This document shows positions 9,805 to 20,029 of a stretch of DNA of 64,000 nt, one piece after another. The stretch is from NCBI RefSeq assembly GCF_005222695.1, contig NZ_STGG01000023.1:79235-143234 (forward strand), in the 5' to 3' direction. Under the pieces are notes generated by a model. It made no database searches, was not told the origin of the DNA, and worked only from the letters and a program-made list of their open reading frames with translations. Position 1 is the stretch's first letter, and each line of letters begins with the position of its first letter. This DNA comes from Massilia sp. HP4. GTDB lineage: Bacteria; Pseudomonadota; Gammaproteobacteria; Burkholderiales; Burkholderiaceae_D. A program made the position numbers and the translations under genes.

Positions 9805-11234
9805 TTTCTATGCGACATACCGTTCCAACACGTCTTACCCTGCTCGCCCTTGCCGCGGCCTTGGCCGGCTGCGCCGTCGGACCCGCCTACGAGCGTCCCG
9901 ATCCGCTGCAGGCCGGCGCCGCGCTGCCGGGAACCTACAAGGAAGCCGAGGGCTGGGTGCCGGCGGCGCCCGCCGACGCGCTCGAGCGCGGCCCCTGGTG
10001 GACCCTGTTCGAAGACCCCGAACTCGACCGCCTTGCCAGGCAGGTGGAGGCCGCCAACCAGAACGTGGCGGTGGCGGTCGCCAACTATGCCCAGGCGCGC
10101 GCGCTGGTGGCGCAGCAGCGTGCCTCGCTGTTCCCGGTGGTGACGCTGGGCGCCGGCGCCGACCGTGCCGGTGGCGGAGAGCGCAGTGCAGATAATTCAT
10201 ACCGCCTGCAGATCGGCGCCAGCTGGGAGCCGGACGTGTTCGGCCGCCTGCGAAATGCCGTGACCGGCGCCGAGGCCAGCGCGCAAGCCACCGCCGCCGA
10301 CCTGGCCAGCGCCGTCCTCGCGGCCCAGGGCGAATTGGCGATCAACTACTTTTCGCTGCGCCAGACCGACGCCCAGCGCGAGATGCTGGCCTCGACCATC
10401 GAAGGCTACGAGCGGGTGCTGCAGATCACCTCGAACCGCTTCGAGGCCGGCATCGCGGCGCGCTCCGACGTGCTGCAGGCCCAGACCCAGCTCGCCAATG
10501 CGCGCAGCGACGCCCTCGGCCTGCAAAACCAGCGGGCCCAGCTCGAGCATGCGATCGCGGTGCTGGTCGGCCAGACCCCGTCGACCTTCGCGCTGCCGCC
10601 GGCGCCATGGCATGTGTCGGTGCCGGACGTGCCGGTCGGCGTGCCGTCGACCTTGCTGCAGCGCCGTCCCGACATCGCCGCCGCCGAGCGCGACGTGGCG
10701 GCGGCCAATGCCGACATCGGCATCGCGCGTTCGGCCTATTTCCCCAATTTCGGCCTGTCGGCCAACTACGGCAATACCACCAGCCGCGTGGGCGACCTGT
10801 TCTCGGCGTCCGCCGCGGCCTGGTCGTTCGGCCTCTCGGCGGCCCAGACCATCTTCAATGCCGGCGCCACCCGCGCCAGCGTGCAAGGCGCCGAGGCGCG
10901 CCACCAGGCCACGGTGGCGCGCTACCGGCAGGTGGTGCTGGATGCCTTCGCCGCGGTCGAGAACGGGCTATCGGCCACCCGCGTGCTGGAACAGCAGCAG
11001 CAATTGCGGGCCGAGGCGGCCGAGGCGGCCGGACTGGTCGAAGAGCAGATCCTGAATCGCTACAAGGCTGGGCAGGTCAGCTATACCGAGGTGGTGCAGG
11101 CCCAGGTGACGGCGCTCAATGCGCGCCGCTCGCTGGTGCAGGTACAGGCCGACCGCCAGACGGCCGCGGTATCGCTGATCCAGTCGCTTGGTGGTGGCTG
11201 GCAAGAGGCGGCGCTGGCCACGGCCGCCCGTTAA
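9801..11234 (+). CDS. Outer-membrane efflux lipoprotein, NodT family
   Basis: TolC-like trimeric outer-membrane channel component of the RND pump. The lipoprotein signal peptide ends in a lipobox (LAAALAGC, Cys at about residue 25). The rest is the duplicated OEP fold with long alpha-helical hairpins (for example ALVAQQRASLFPVV and the Gln-rich helix ALVVEQQQQLRAEAAEAA-like region near nt 10990). It overlaps mdtC by four bases (ATGA at 9801), completing a mdtA-mdtB-mdtC-OMF operon comparable to muxABC-opmB. An internal ATG at 9810 would also give a full signal peptide. Confidence 0.92.
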   Translation: MISMRHTVPTRLTLLALAAALAGCAVGPAYERPDPLQAGAALPGTYKEAEGWVPAAPADALERGPWWTLFEDPELDRLARQVEAANQNVAVAVANYAQARALVAQQRASLFPVVTLGAGADRAGGGERSADNSYRLQIGASWEPDVFGRLRNAVTGAEASAQATAADLASAVLAAQGELAINYFSLRQTDAQREMLASTIEGYERVLQITSNRFEAGIAARSDVLQAQTQLANARSDALGLQNQRAQLEHAIAVLVGQTPSTFALPPAPWHVSVPDVPVGVPSTLLQRRPDIAAAERDVAAANADIGIARSAYFPNFGLSANYGNTTSRVGDLFSASAAAWSFGLSAAQTIFNAGATRASVQGAEARHQATVARYRQVVLDAFAAVENGLSATRVLEQQQQLRAEAAEAAGLVEEQILNRYKAGQVSYTEVVQAQVTALNARRSLVQVQADRQTAAVSLIQSLGGGWQEAALATAAR

Positions 11235-11289
11235 CTTCCGCTGCGCCAGGCATTACAATGCTGCGATTATTGATTGTCAGGCACACGCC

Positions 11290-12261
11290 ATGAAAAACTG
11301 GATCAATCGCATGTTGAGCAGCGCCGACAAGGCGCCCGAGGCCGTCGCCGGCGCGAGCGCCGCGCCAGAGCAGGCCGCGCAAGACGATTACGGCGTCCAG
11401 GTCGACGCCGCGTATTACCGCTGGCTCACCGCGTCGGGCGGCTACCAGGCCGGCGCCGAGGTCGAAGAACACATCCTCGACCTGGTGCGCACCCTGGCGG
11501 CCGATCCGGTCGCGGCCAGCGGCCTGGTGCCGCGCGTGCCCGAGTTGATCCCGAAGCTGCTGCGCGACCTGGCCGACGACGACGTCTCGACCGGCGACCT
11601 GGCGCGCCAGGTCGAACAGGACCTGGTGCTGGTGGCCGAGGTGATCCGCGAGGCGAACAGCGCCTATTACCGGCCGCTGCAGGCGGTCAAGTCGCTCGAC
11701 GTCGCCCTGATGATGATCGGCCAGAACGGCCTGCGCATGCTGCTTGCCCGGATCGCCTTCCGGCCGCTGATCAAGATGGCCGACCAGGGCTTTGCGCGCC
11801 AGGCCGCGCCGCTGGTCTGGAACCAGTCCGAGAAGTGCGCGCTGGCCTCGAGCCTGATGGCGCCGGGCCTGGGCGCCGGCGTGTTCGAAGCCTACCTGGC
11901 CGGCCTGATGCAGAACCTGGGCCTGGTGGTGGCGTTCCGCCTGGCCGAGCGCGCGGTCGAATCGGGCAAGATCCCCGGATCGAGCGAATTCGGCCGGCGC
12001 CTGTTCGACGTCAGCCGCGGCCTGTCGTCGACCATCGCCGCCCACTGGGAATTCCCGCCCGACGTGGTGGAAGGCATCGCAGGCTACGGCCAGCCGGACG
12101 GATCGCCGCTGGCCCGCACATTGGAACGGGGCGACCAGATCGCCAAGCTGCGGGTGCTGCTCGACGCCCGCGTGGTCGACGACGACGACGCGCTGGTCAC
12201 TGAAGGCCTGGACAGTTTCGAGCGGCGCTGCCTGGGCAAGCTGACCGACTTGCCGGGCTGA
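11290..12261 (+). CDS. HDOD-domain signalling protein (copy 1)
   Basis: A 323-residue protein with an HDOD (metal-dependent-hydrolase-like, usually non-catalytic) domain, a family linked to bacterial signalling and stress regulation. Recognisable blocks are LVLVAEVIREANSAYYRP, GLRMLLARIAFRPL and YLAGLMQNLGL. ATG 11290 (MKNWINR) is preferred over an upstream GTG because the paralogue at 18751 begins with MKNWIGR. The two share long identical blocks and almost the same length, so they are a recent duplication. The gene follows the efflux operon by 55 bases and may be read through from it. Confidence 0.85.
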   Translation: MKNWINRMLSSADKAPEAVAGASAAPEQAAQDDYGVQVDAAYYRWLTASGGYQAGAEVEEHILDLVRTLAADPVAASGLVPRVPELIPKLLRDLADDDVSTGDLARQVEQDLVLVAEVIREANSAYYRPLQAVKSLDVALMMIGQNGLRMLLARIAFRPLIKMADQGFARQAAPLVWNQSEKCALASSLMAPGLGAGVFEAYLAGLMQNLGLVVAFRLAERAVESGKIPGSSEFGRRLFDVSRGLSSTIAAHWEFPPDVVEGIAGYGQPDGSPLARTLERGDQIAKLRVLLDARVVDDDDALVTEGLDSFERRCLGKLTDLPG

Positions 12262-12290
12262 CCTGGACTGGGAAGCGTCGGGCTTGCTCG

Positions 12291-12320
12291 CGTAGGGTCG
12301 GCGGCTACGCCGCCGACGCG
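12291..12320. repeat. REP-like palindrome with GTAGGG head, left copy
   Basis: A GTAGGG head followed by an imperfect palindrome of the GGCGGC...GCCGCC type. It is repeated in inverted orientation at 12439-12467 with only two differences over 29 bases. Confidence 0.8.
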
Positions 12321-12333
12321 GTGATGGTTGGCT

Positions 12334-12429
12334 GCGAGATCATCCGACATGAAATCGGAGCCGATGCGAGATCACCCGACATGGAATTGGAGCCGATGCG
12401 AGATCACCCGACGTGGAATTGGAGCCGAT
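12334..12429. repeat. Three tandem 32-bp repeats
   Basis: Three directly adjacent 32-bp units at 12334, 12366 and 12398. Units 2 and 3 differ at one base; unit 1 is slightly diverged. There are no spacers, so this is not a CRISPR array. It sits between the two inverted REP-like palindromes, giving a mosaic element between convergent genes. Confidence 0.9.
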
Positions 12430-12438
12430 AACAATCGA

Positions 12439-12467
12439 CGCGTCGGCGGCGAAGCCGCCAACCCTAC
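12439..12467. repeat. REP-like palindrome, inverted copy carrying a stop codon
   Basis: Reverse-strand copy of the 12291-12320 element. Its GTAGGG head supplies the TAG stop (12464-12466) of the reverse-strand diguanylate cyclase, so the last codons of that gene abut or enter the element. Confidence 0.8.
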
Positions 12468-13786
12468 GGTGATTGCGTCGACACATCAGGGCAAATGCGA
12501 TTGCGGCCAGTCTCCTTGGCCGTATATAACATCGCATCGGCCCGCAGGAACAGCTCGTTCTCGCTACGGTGTTCGGGAAACGCGGCCAATCCGCCGCTGA
12601 ACGAAAAGCGCCGCAGGTCGCCGCGCGCAACCTGGAACTCGATCGCGCCGAAGGCCTGGCGCAGCGCATCGAGCCGGCGCCAGGCTGCATCGAGCGTGCA
12701 ATCCCAGAACACGACCACGAATTCCTCGCCGCCGAAGCGCGAGAGCAGGTCGCGCTCGCCCATCTGCGGCGCCAGGCACAGGCACAGGCGCTTGATGACG
12801 ATGTCGCCGAAGTGGTGGCCCCAGCTGTCGTTGATGGTCTTGAACTTGTCGATGTCGATCACGCCGAAGGCCAGCGGCTTTTCTTGTTGCGTCGCTTGCC
12901 GGATCAGGTCTTGCGTCTTGCGCTGCAGGCCGACCTTGTTCAACAGGCCCGTGGCGCGGTCCTTGCCGATCAGGTCCTTGCTGACGCGGATCTTGGCGGC
13001 GCGCCTGGCCAATTGGACCTCGACCATGCCGTCGCCGCTATCTTGCAGGATGGCGTCGAAACCGTCTTCCAGCGCACGCCGCGCCAGCGCGTCATCGGGC
13101 CGGCGCTGGAGCAGCACGATCTCGCGCACCGGATCGGCCTCGATATTCTTTTTCATGACCCGCGCCAGCGCTTCCTGGCGCCGGTACTCGTCGTCGGGAA
13201 TCACGACCAGGTCGGGCTGCAGCGCCTTGACGCGCAGGTGCAGGGTGGCCGCATCGGGGTGGTGGACCACCTCGACGCGCTGCTCGCCGAGCGCTGCCGC
13301 ATCCAGGCTGTCGGGCTGGCCGAGGTGGACCAGCGACACCAGGTCGCCGCGCCCCGTGCGCACGAACAGGTTGAACAGCTTGTCGACCAGGACGTCGTTG
13401 GCGATCGGCTTTTCGGCGTAGGCCAGGCAGTTGCTGTCCACCAGGCGCTGCTGGAGCAGGAAGCGGCTGCCCTGGCGGCTGGACTGGAGATAGACGTACT
13501 CGTGGCCGCGCGGCAGGCGTTCGAGCAGTTCGCCCAGCATCAGGGTCTTGCGGCTGTCTTGCAGGTCGGCCTGCATATTGTGCAGGGCGTCGAGGTCGAT
13601 CACGAACAGGCTGCCGCCCCGGTCGGCCCCGACGGCGGCGGTGAATTCGGCCACTTCGCTGAAAAAACGGATGTCGAAATCGTATTTGTGCGCGTGCAGC
13701 AGCAGCTCGGCGCGGTTGTCCTTGATGAAGAAGCTCTGGGAGAGGAAGAGGACCTGGTGTCGGTACAGGGGCGCCTCGGTACTCAT
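12464..13786 (-). CDS. Diguanylate cyclase with N-terminal receiver-like regions
   Basis: Predicted to make c-di-GMP from GTP. The C-terminal GGDEF domain is complete, with FGVIDIDKFKTINDSWGHHF and an intact active-site signature GGEEF near residue 352. The product-inhibition site is not evident: GERD stands where RxxD is expected before the signature. The N-terminal 270 residues look like two degenerate receiver-type domains (for example LFVIDLDAL). Start ATG 13786 is set by the ribosome site GAGGA 7-11 bases upstream; the frame stays open far upstream but that part overlaps the divergent peptidase gene antisense. 440 aa. The stop lies inside a REP-like palindrome. Confidence 0.88.
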   Translation of the reverse strand: MSTEAPLYRHQVLFLSQSFFIKDNRAELLLHAHKYDFDIRFFSEVAEFTAAVGADRGGSLFVIDLDALHNMQADLQDSRKTLMLGELLERLPRGHEYVYLQSSRQGSRFLLQQRLVDSNCLAYAEKPIANDVLVDKLFNLFVRTGRGDLVSLVHLGQPDSLDAAALGEQRVEVVHHPDAATLHLRVKALQPDLVVIPDDEYRRQEALARVMKKNIEADPVREIVLLQRRPDDALARRALEDGFDAILQDSGDGMVEVQLARRAAKIRVSKDLIGKDRATGLLNKVGLQRKTQDLIRQATQQEKPLAFGVIDIDKFKTINDSWGHHFGDIVIKRLCLCLAPQMGERDLLSRFGGEEFVVVFWDCTLDAAWRRLDALRQAFGAIEFQVARGDLRRFSFSGGLAAFPEHRSENELFLRADAMLYTAKETGRNRICPDVSTQSP

Positions 13787-13882
13787 GTTGACTTGTCCTC
13801 TTTCTGCATAATGTGACATCTTGCCACGCCAATATGACGCGATGTTGACGCCACCGGGACGGCCGTCAATACGGCAGAAAAC

Positions 13883-13912
13883 ATGACGGGCATGACACAA
13901 GGGGGCTATACT
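13883..13912 (+). promoter_or_regulatory. Candidate sigma-70 promoter for the S46 peptidase
   Basis: ATGACG (13883-13888), an 18-base spacer and TATACT (13907-13912), about 35 bases before the peptidase start, in the 159-bp divergent gap. Confidence 0.4.
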
Positions 13913-13945
13913 CGCGCATTGTTTTTTTGATCCCGGGGACTTGTC

Positions 13946-16084
<2,139 letters not shown>

Positions 16085-16094
16085 TTTCGGCCAC

Positions 16095-16150
16095 GTCGTT
16101 ACTGCCACTGGCAGTAACGACTCCCCGCCGGGCTCCCGCCTGCGCGGGGA
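16095..16150. terminator. Two consecutive hairpins after the S46 peptidase
   Basis: A perfect 12-bp stem with 3-base loop (16095-16121) is followed directly by a second hairpin (16122-16150; 7-bp TCCCCGC/GCGGGGA stem). There is no T-run, so termination is plausible but not certain; the second hairpin resembles widespread TCCCCGC...GCGGGGA intergenic repeats. Confidence 0.5.
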
Positions 16151-16170
16151 CGACGGTTCTTCTGCCCACT

Positions 16171-16773
16171 ATGAACGAAGCCCTCATTCTCGCCGGTCTC
16201 ACGACCTCGCCGCTGGAGCTCATCTCCTTCGTGCTGGCAGCCATCACGGTCATCCTCAATATCCGCCAGGTACACTGGGCCTGGTTGTTCGCGATCGTCT
16301 CATCGGCGACCTATGCGGGGGTGTTCTACGACGCGCGCCTGTACGGCGACATGGGGCTGCAGTTCGTGTTCATCGCGGCCTCGGTCTGGGGCTGGTACCA
16401 GTGGCTGCACGGCGGCGGCAAAACCGATGCCGCGCCGCTGGCGCCCACTTTCCTGAAGCCGGGTGGGCGCGCCTGGTCGCTGGCGGCATGGCTGGTGTGC
16501 TTCGTGATCCTGTCGACCTTCCTCGACAATTTCACCGACACCGACGTGCCGCACGCCGACGGCTTCCTGACCGCCGGCAGCCTGGTGGGCCAGCTGCTGC
16601 TGGCGAAGAAGAAGGTCGAGAACTGGCATGTGTGGATCGCGGTCGACATCCTGTACGTCGGCCTCTACCTGTACAAGGGCCTGGTGCTCACGGCCGTGCT
16701 GTACGGCGTGTTCGTGCTGCTGGCGATCGCCGGCCTGCGCACCTGGGCGGCGCTGGCGCGGGAGCGTGCATGA
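16171..16773 (+). CDS. pnuC: Nicotinamide riboside transporter, PnuC family
   Basis: Inner-membrane facilitator for nicotinamide riboside (200 aa, standard length). It shows the PnuC pattern of several hydrophobic helices and family motifs such as the WLFAIVSSATYAGVFYDARLYGD region and the WxWYxW stretch (SVWGWYQWLHGG). The stop overlaps the start of the downstream riboside kinase by ATGA; the pairing supports nicotinamide riboside uptake with immediate phosphorylation to trap it. No clear ribosome site is visible before ATG 16171. Confidence 0.9.
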   Translation: MNEALILAGLTTSPLELISFVLAAITVILNIRQVHWAWLFAIVSSATYAGVFYDARLYGDMGLQFVFIAASVWGWYQWLHGGGKTDAAPLAPTFLKPGGRAWSLAAWLVCFVILSTFLDNFTDTDVPHADGFLTAGSLVGQLLLAKKKVENWHVWIAVDILYVGLYLYKGLVLTAVLYGVFVLLAIAGLRTWAALARERA

Positions 16774-17291
16774 GCGTCGAGCCAGCACGGGTCGCCATCC
16801 TTGGCGCCGAGTCGTCCGGCAAGTCGACCGTGGCCGAAGCGCTGGCGCGCCGCTACGGCACGCTGTGGGTGCCCGAATACCTGCGCGAATTCGTCGATAC
16901 CCGGGGGCGGGTGCCGCACGAGCAAGACCAGTACGCCATCGCGCTGACCCAGCGCGCGCGCGAAGATGCGGTAGCGCGCGACGCGCGCCGCTTCCTGTTC
17001 TGCGATACCACGCCCCTGATGACGGCCTTGTACAGCCGCGTGTACTGGGGCAGGGTGGATGCGCAGCTGGCCCGGCTCGACGCGGGCCACGACTACGCCT
17101 GGACGTTCGTGACGGCGCCCGATACCCCATGGGAGCCGGATGGCCTGCAGCGCGAATCGGAAGAAGTGCGCCAGCTGGTGCACAGCATGCTGCTCGAGAC
17201 GCTGGCCGCGCGCGGCATCGACTATATGCTGCTCGAAGGCGACTTGCCGCACCGGATGCGGCAAGTCGAAGCGCTCCTGGGCCGGATCTGA
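16770..17291 (+). CDS. NadR-like ribosylnicotinamide kinase (stand-alone)
   Basis: AAA-type P-loop kinase of 173 aa, predicted to phosphorylate nicotinamide riboside to NMN for NAD salvage. The Walker A is GAESSGKST near the N-terminus, followed by the NadR-type WVPEYLREFVDTRG and CDTTPLMT segments. It corresponds only to the C-terminal kinase domain of enterobacterial NadR; the repressor and adenylyltransferase domains are absent. ATG 16770 overlaps pnuC by four bases, so expression is coupled with transport. It ends four bases from the convergent haem gene. Confidence 0.87.
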   Translation: MSVEPARVAILGAESSGKSTVAEALARRYGTLWVPEYLREFVDTRGRVPHEQDQYAIALTQRAREDAVARDARRFLFCDTTPLMTALYSRVYWGRVDAQLARLDAGHDYAWTFVTAPDTPWEPDGLQRESEEVRQLVHSMLLETLAARGIDYMLLEGDLPHRMRQVEALLGRI

Positions 17292-17294
17292 GAC

Positions 17295-18434
17295 TCAGGC
17301 CTTCGGCAGGCTGGCCGCCAGGTCGAGCCACGACTGCGGCTGCGGCTTGCCGCGTTCGCGCACGCCGAAGAAGGTCACTACCAGTTCGCCCTGGTCGTCG
17401 AAGAACTCGATCGAGGTGACGCCGGCGCGGCGCACCACGTAACCGCTGCGCAGCGCGCTGTCGCGCAGGTGCAGGTTGAAGTCCGGGTCGAGCACATTGA
17501 ACCAGCCGTCGGCCGCCATCACCTTGTGCACCTTGCCGCTATAGATCTGGGTCAGGGCGCCATTGCCAAGGAAGGCCATGAGCGCCACCTGGCTTTTCGA
17601 CGCGTCTTCCAGCAGCTTGCGCACGCCTTGCGGTGCGATTTTCTGTACCACGCCGCCCGGCGCCAGGCGCAGCGCCTGCTCGCGCGTCAGGCCGAACTCG
17701 GACACGATGCGGTTAAATTGGTGCACATCGGTCATCTCTTGCCAGGCGGCCTGGAATTCCTTGACGTCGATCGCGCTGTCGGGTTTTGCGGCGGGCTTGG
17801 GGGCCGCCGGCGTCACGTCCAGCGGCGCGCCCTGGTTCGGATTGCGGAACTCAAGCGCCAGCTTGTCGAACACGGCGATATTGGCGTCGTCGCGCAGATA
17901 GAGCTTGTGCACTGCGTTGCCGTGGGCGTCGAAGAATTGCAGGCTGCGGCTGACCGCGCCGTCGCGGCCGGGCTGGGTCACGGCGAAAGCGTACTTCCAC
18001 TTGGCGAACTGGAAGCGCAGGTCGATCGGGCCGCCCAGGTAGCCGCCGGCGATGTTCAGGTTGCGCGCTTCGCGCTCGGCCTCGTCGGCGCTGCCTTTCT
18101 CGGCCTGTTTCGGGATGCGCATGGCGGTGCCGGTGGTCTCGATCACGCCGTTTTCGTTGCGGGTGAGGGCCATCACCTTGCCCAGGTCGAGGGCGCGGCG
18201 CATGATCTCGCGCGGGGCATGGTCGGTTTCCTTCAGGCGCACCACGGTAGTGCCGATGCCGGTGGCGAGCAGCTCGGCTTCGGATACCTTGAGCTGGCGC
18301 GCGGCGTCGCGTACCTGCAGGCGCGGCTCCTTGGCCTTGAGGGCATTCCACTGCTCCAGCAGCGGCGAGGCGGCGTGGCCCGGAATGACGGCCAGGGCGA
18401 TGGCGGCGGCCAGGATGTGGCGGGTGAATTTCAT
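17295..18434 (-). CDS. HemS/ChuS-family haem-handling protein with signal peptide
   Basis: The body matches the HemS fold: QWNALKAKEPRLQVRDAARQ at the N-terminus, FFDAHGNAVHKLYLR in the first repeat and WFNVLDPDFNLHLR in the second. HemS proteins are normally cytoplasmic and carry or degrade haem. Here a typical Sec signal (MKFTRHILAAAIALAVIPGHA) is fused directly before the HemS domain, implying export. Two ATGs compete: 18434 lies 9 bases after AAGGAG and is preferred, while 18440 lies only 3 bases after it; either keeps the signal. Tandem Fur boxes lie about 100 bases upstream. No haem receptor or haem ABC transporter is adjacent. 379 aa. Confidence 0.85.
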   Translation of the reverse strand: MKFTRHILAAAIALAVIPGHAASPLLEQWNALKAKEPRLQVRDAARQLKVSEAELLATGIGTTVVRLKETDHAPREIMRRALDLGKVMALTRNENGVIETTGTAMRIPKQAEKGSADEAEREARNLNIAGGYLGGPIDLRFQFAKWKYAFAVTQPGRDGAVSRSLQFFDAHGNAVHKLYLRDDANIAVFDKLALEFRNPNQGAPLDVTPAAPKPAAKPDSAIDVKEFQAAWQEMTDVHQFNRIVSEFGLTREQALRLAPGGVVQKIAPQGVRKLLEDASKSQVALMAFLGNGALTQIYSGKVHKVMAADGWFNVLDPDFNLHLRDSALRSGYVVRRAGVTSIEFFDDQGELVVTFFGVRERGKPQPQSWLDLAASLPKA

Positions 18435-18533
18435 GGGCATGTTCTCCTTATTGTATGAATGGACCAGCTCGAGGGGGCACATGCTCCGCCCAGCAAGCTT
18501 GCGAGGCAGGACAGTTGAATTGAGCTAATTACT

Positions 18534-18580
18534 GAGAATGATTATCATTTATTATATATGGTAAATGATAATCATTATTA
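18534..18580 (-). promoter_or_regulatory. Tandem Fur boxes
   Basis: Two AT-rich palindromic matches to the Fur consensus (GATAATGATAATCATTATC): 18534-18551 and 18563-18580. They lie upstream of the HemS-like gene and would give iron repression. They also lie 170 bases before the forward HDOD gene, so effect on that gene is possible but less likely. Confidence 0.85.
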
Positions 18581-18750
18581 TTTGCAACATCAGCGGCAGA
18601 ATTTTTGCCAACGCACGCCTCCCCATGTCGTCGGTGTTTGATGGAGAGCGATGCCAGCGTCGTTACAAACGATAAATCTTTACGAGATGATGACTATTTG
18701 TTTCCATATGGCATTACAATCATTTGATTTTGACTGCGTGGCGGAGCGCT

Positions 18751-19719
18751 ATGAAAAACTGGATTGGACGCTTGTTGGGCGGTTCGGACAAAGAGGCGGA
18801 AGCGGCGGCCAGCGTCAGCACGCCGACGGCGCCTGAACATGACCAGGACCTGGTAGACCAGGTACACGCCACCTTCTACCGCTGGCTGACCGCGTCCAGC
18901 GGCTTCAACGCCAGGCCCGAGCAAGAGGCGCAGATCCTGGCCGAGGTGCGTTCGCTGGCGGCCGATCCCGTGTGCGCGTCCGGCCTGGTACCGCGCATTC
19001 CCGAGCTGGTGTCGCAACTGCTCACCGCGCTGTCCGACGAAAACATCTCGACTGGCGCGCTATCGGCCCAGGTCGGACGCGACCTGGTGCTGGTGGCCGA
19101 AGTGATCCGCGAGGCCAATAGCGCCTATTACCGGCCGGTGACGCCGATCGAGACGCTGGAAGGCGCGGTGACGATGCTCGGCCTGAACGGCCTGCGCATG
19201 CTGCTGGCGCGAATTGCGTTTCGCCCGCTGGTGCGGGTCAAGGTGCAGGGCGTGGCGCGCCAGGTGGCGCCGAATGTGTGGAAGCATTCCGAACGCTGCG
19301 CGTTTGCCGCCAGCGTGATGGCGCCGGGCCTGTCGGCCGGCGTGTTCGAATCCTACCTGGCCGGCCTGATGCAGAACCTGGGCCTGCAGGTGGCGTTCCA
19401 GGTGGCCGACCGCATCTGCGAGGGCAAGGTACCTGGTTCCAGCGAATTCGGCGTGGCGTTGTTCGCGGCCAGCCGCGAGTTGTCGTCGGTGATCGCCAAT
19501 CACTGGGATTTCCCGCCCGAGGTGGTGGAAGCGATCGAGCAGGCGGGCGACCCGGACGGATCGCACCTGGCGCAAGCGCTGGCCCAGGGCGACCGCATCG
19601 CCAAGCTACGGCTGCTGCTCGATGCCGAGGTGATCTATGACGACGATACGCTCATCACCAAGGGGCTCAATGGCTTTCAGCGGCGGTGCCTGGGCAAGCT
19701 CGAGGATTTGTCGGACTGA
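18751..19719 (+). CDS. HDOD-domain signalling protein (copy 2)
   Basis: 322-residue paralogue of the HDOD gene at 11290, with the same MKNWI start, the same LVLVAEVIREANSAYYRP block and the same C-terminal RRCLGKLxDL ending. ATG 18751 is chosen by alignment with the paralogue; no strong ribosome site is seen. The linker after the first 25 residues and the surface positions differ most. The upstream 316-bp gap holds Fur boxes that appear to serve the divergent haem gene. Confidence 0.85.
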   Translation: MKNWIGRLLGGSDKEAEAAASVSTPTAPEHDQDLVDQVHATFYRWLTASSGFNARPEQEAQILAEVRSLAADPVCASGLVPRIPELVSQLLTALSDENISTGALSAQVGRDLVLVAEVIREANSAYYRPVTPIETLEGAVTMLGLNGLRMLLARIAFRPLVRVKVQGVARQVAPNVWKHSERCAFAASVMAPGLSAGVFESYLAGLMQNLGLQVAFQVADRICEGKVPGSSEFGVALFAASRELSSVIANHWDFPPEVVEAIEQAGDPDGSHLAQALAQGDRIAKLRLLLDAEVIYDDDTLITKGLNGFQRRCLGKLEDLSD

Positions 19720-20029
19720 GCGTACTTCTGGCCGCCGGCCACGCGTTCAGCGGATCAATGACACCCCCTATCTAATATTGTTGGCTGATCACCTCAGAAT
19801 GTTGAGTCTGAGGTGTAGGACTCATTACGCGCATATTCGATAGCTTATCGACAGCCAATAGCGCCAGCTCACGGTTTTGCTGAAATAGCGCAAAACGCAC
19901 GGGTACCGCAAGCGTACGATTCCCTCGCTGCATTTTTCGATTAGCAAGATTCGGCATTTGCCAGACCTAGCAGGTCATGGCATGTACCGATTTTGATCAT
20001 AACTAATCCAGAGACGGGATGGTCCTCCA
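19720..20029. other. Gene-free stretch before vgrG
   Basis: 310 bases without a credible gene. It contains an 8-bp inverted repeat (CACCTCAG 19790-19797 with CTGAGGTG 19808-19815) that could end transcription of the HDOD gene, though no T-run follows. Base composition drops in GC here, marking the edge of the T6SS island. Confidence 0.5.

Noticed and set aside
12334..12429. Short direct repeats that could suggest a CRISPR array
   Set aside because: The three 32-bp units are directly adjacent with no spacers, and no cas genes are present.
16770..17291. Full three-domain NadR
   Set aside because: Only the kinase part is present; no helix-turn-helix or adenylyltransferase (HxGH) motif occurs upstream because pnuC fills that space.
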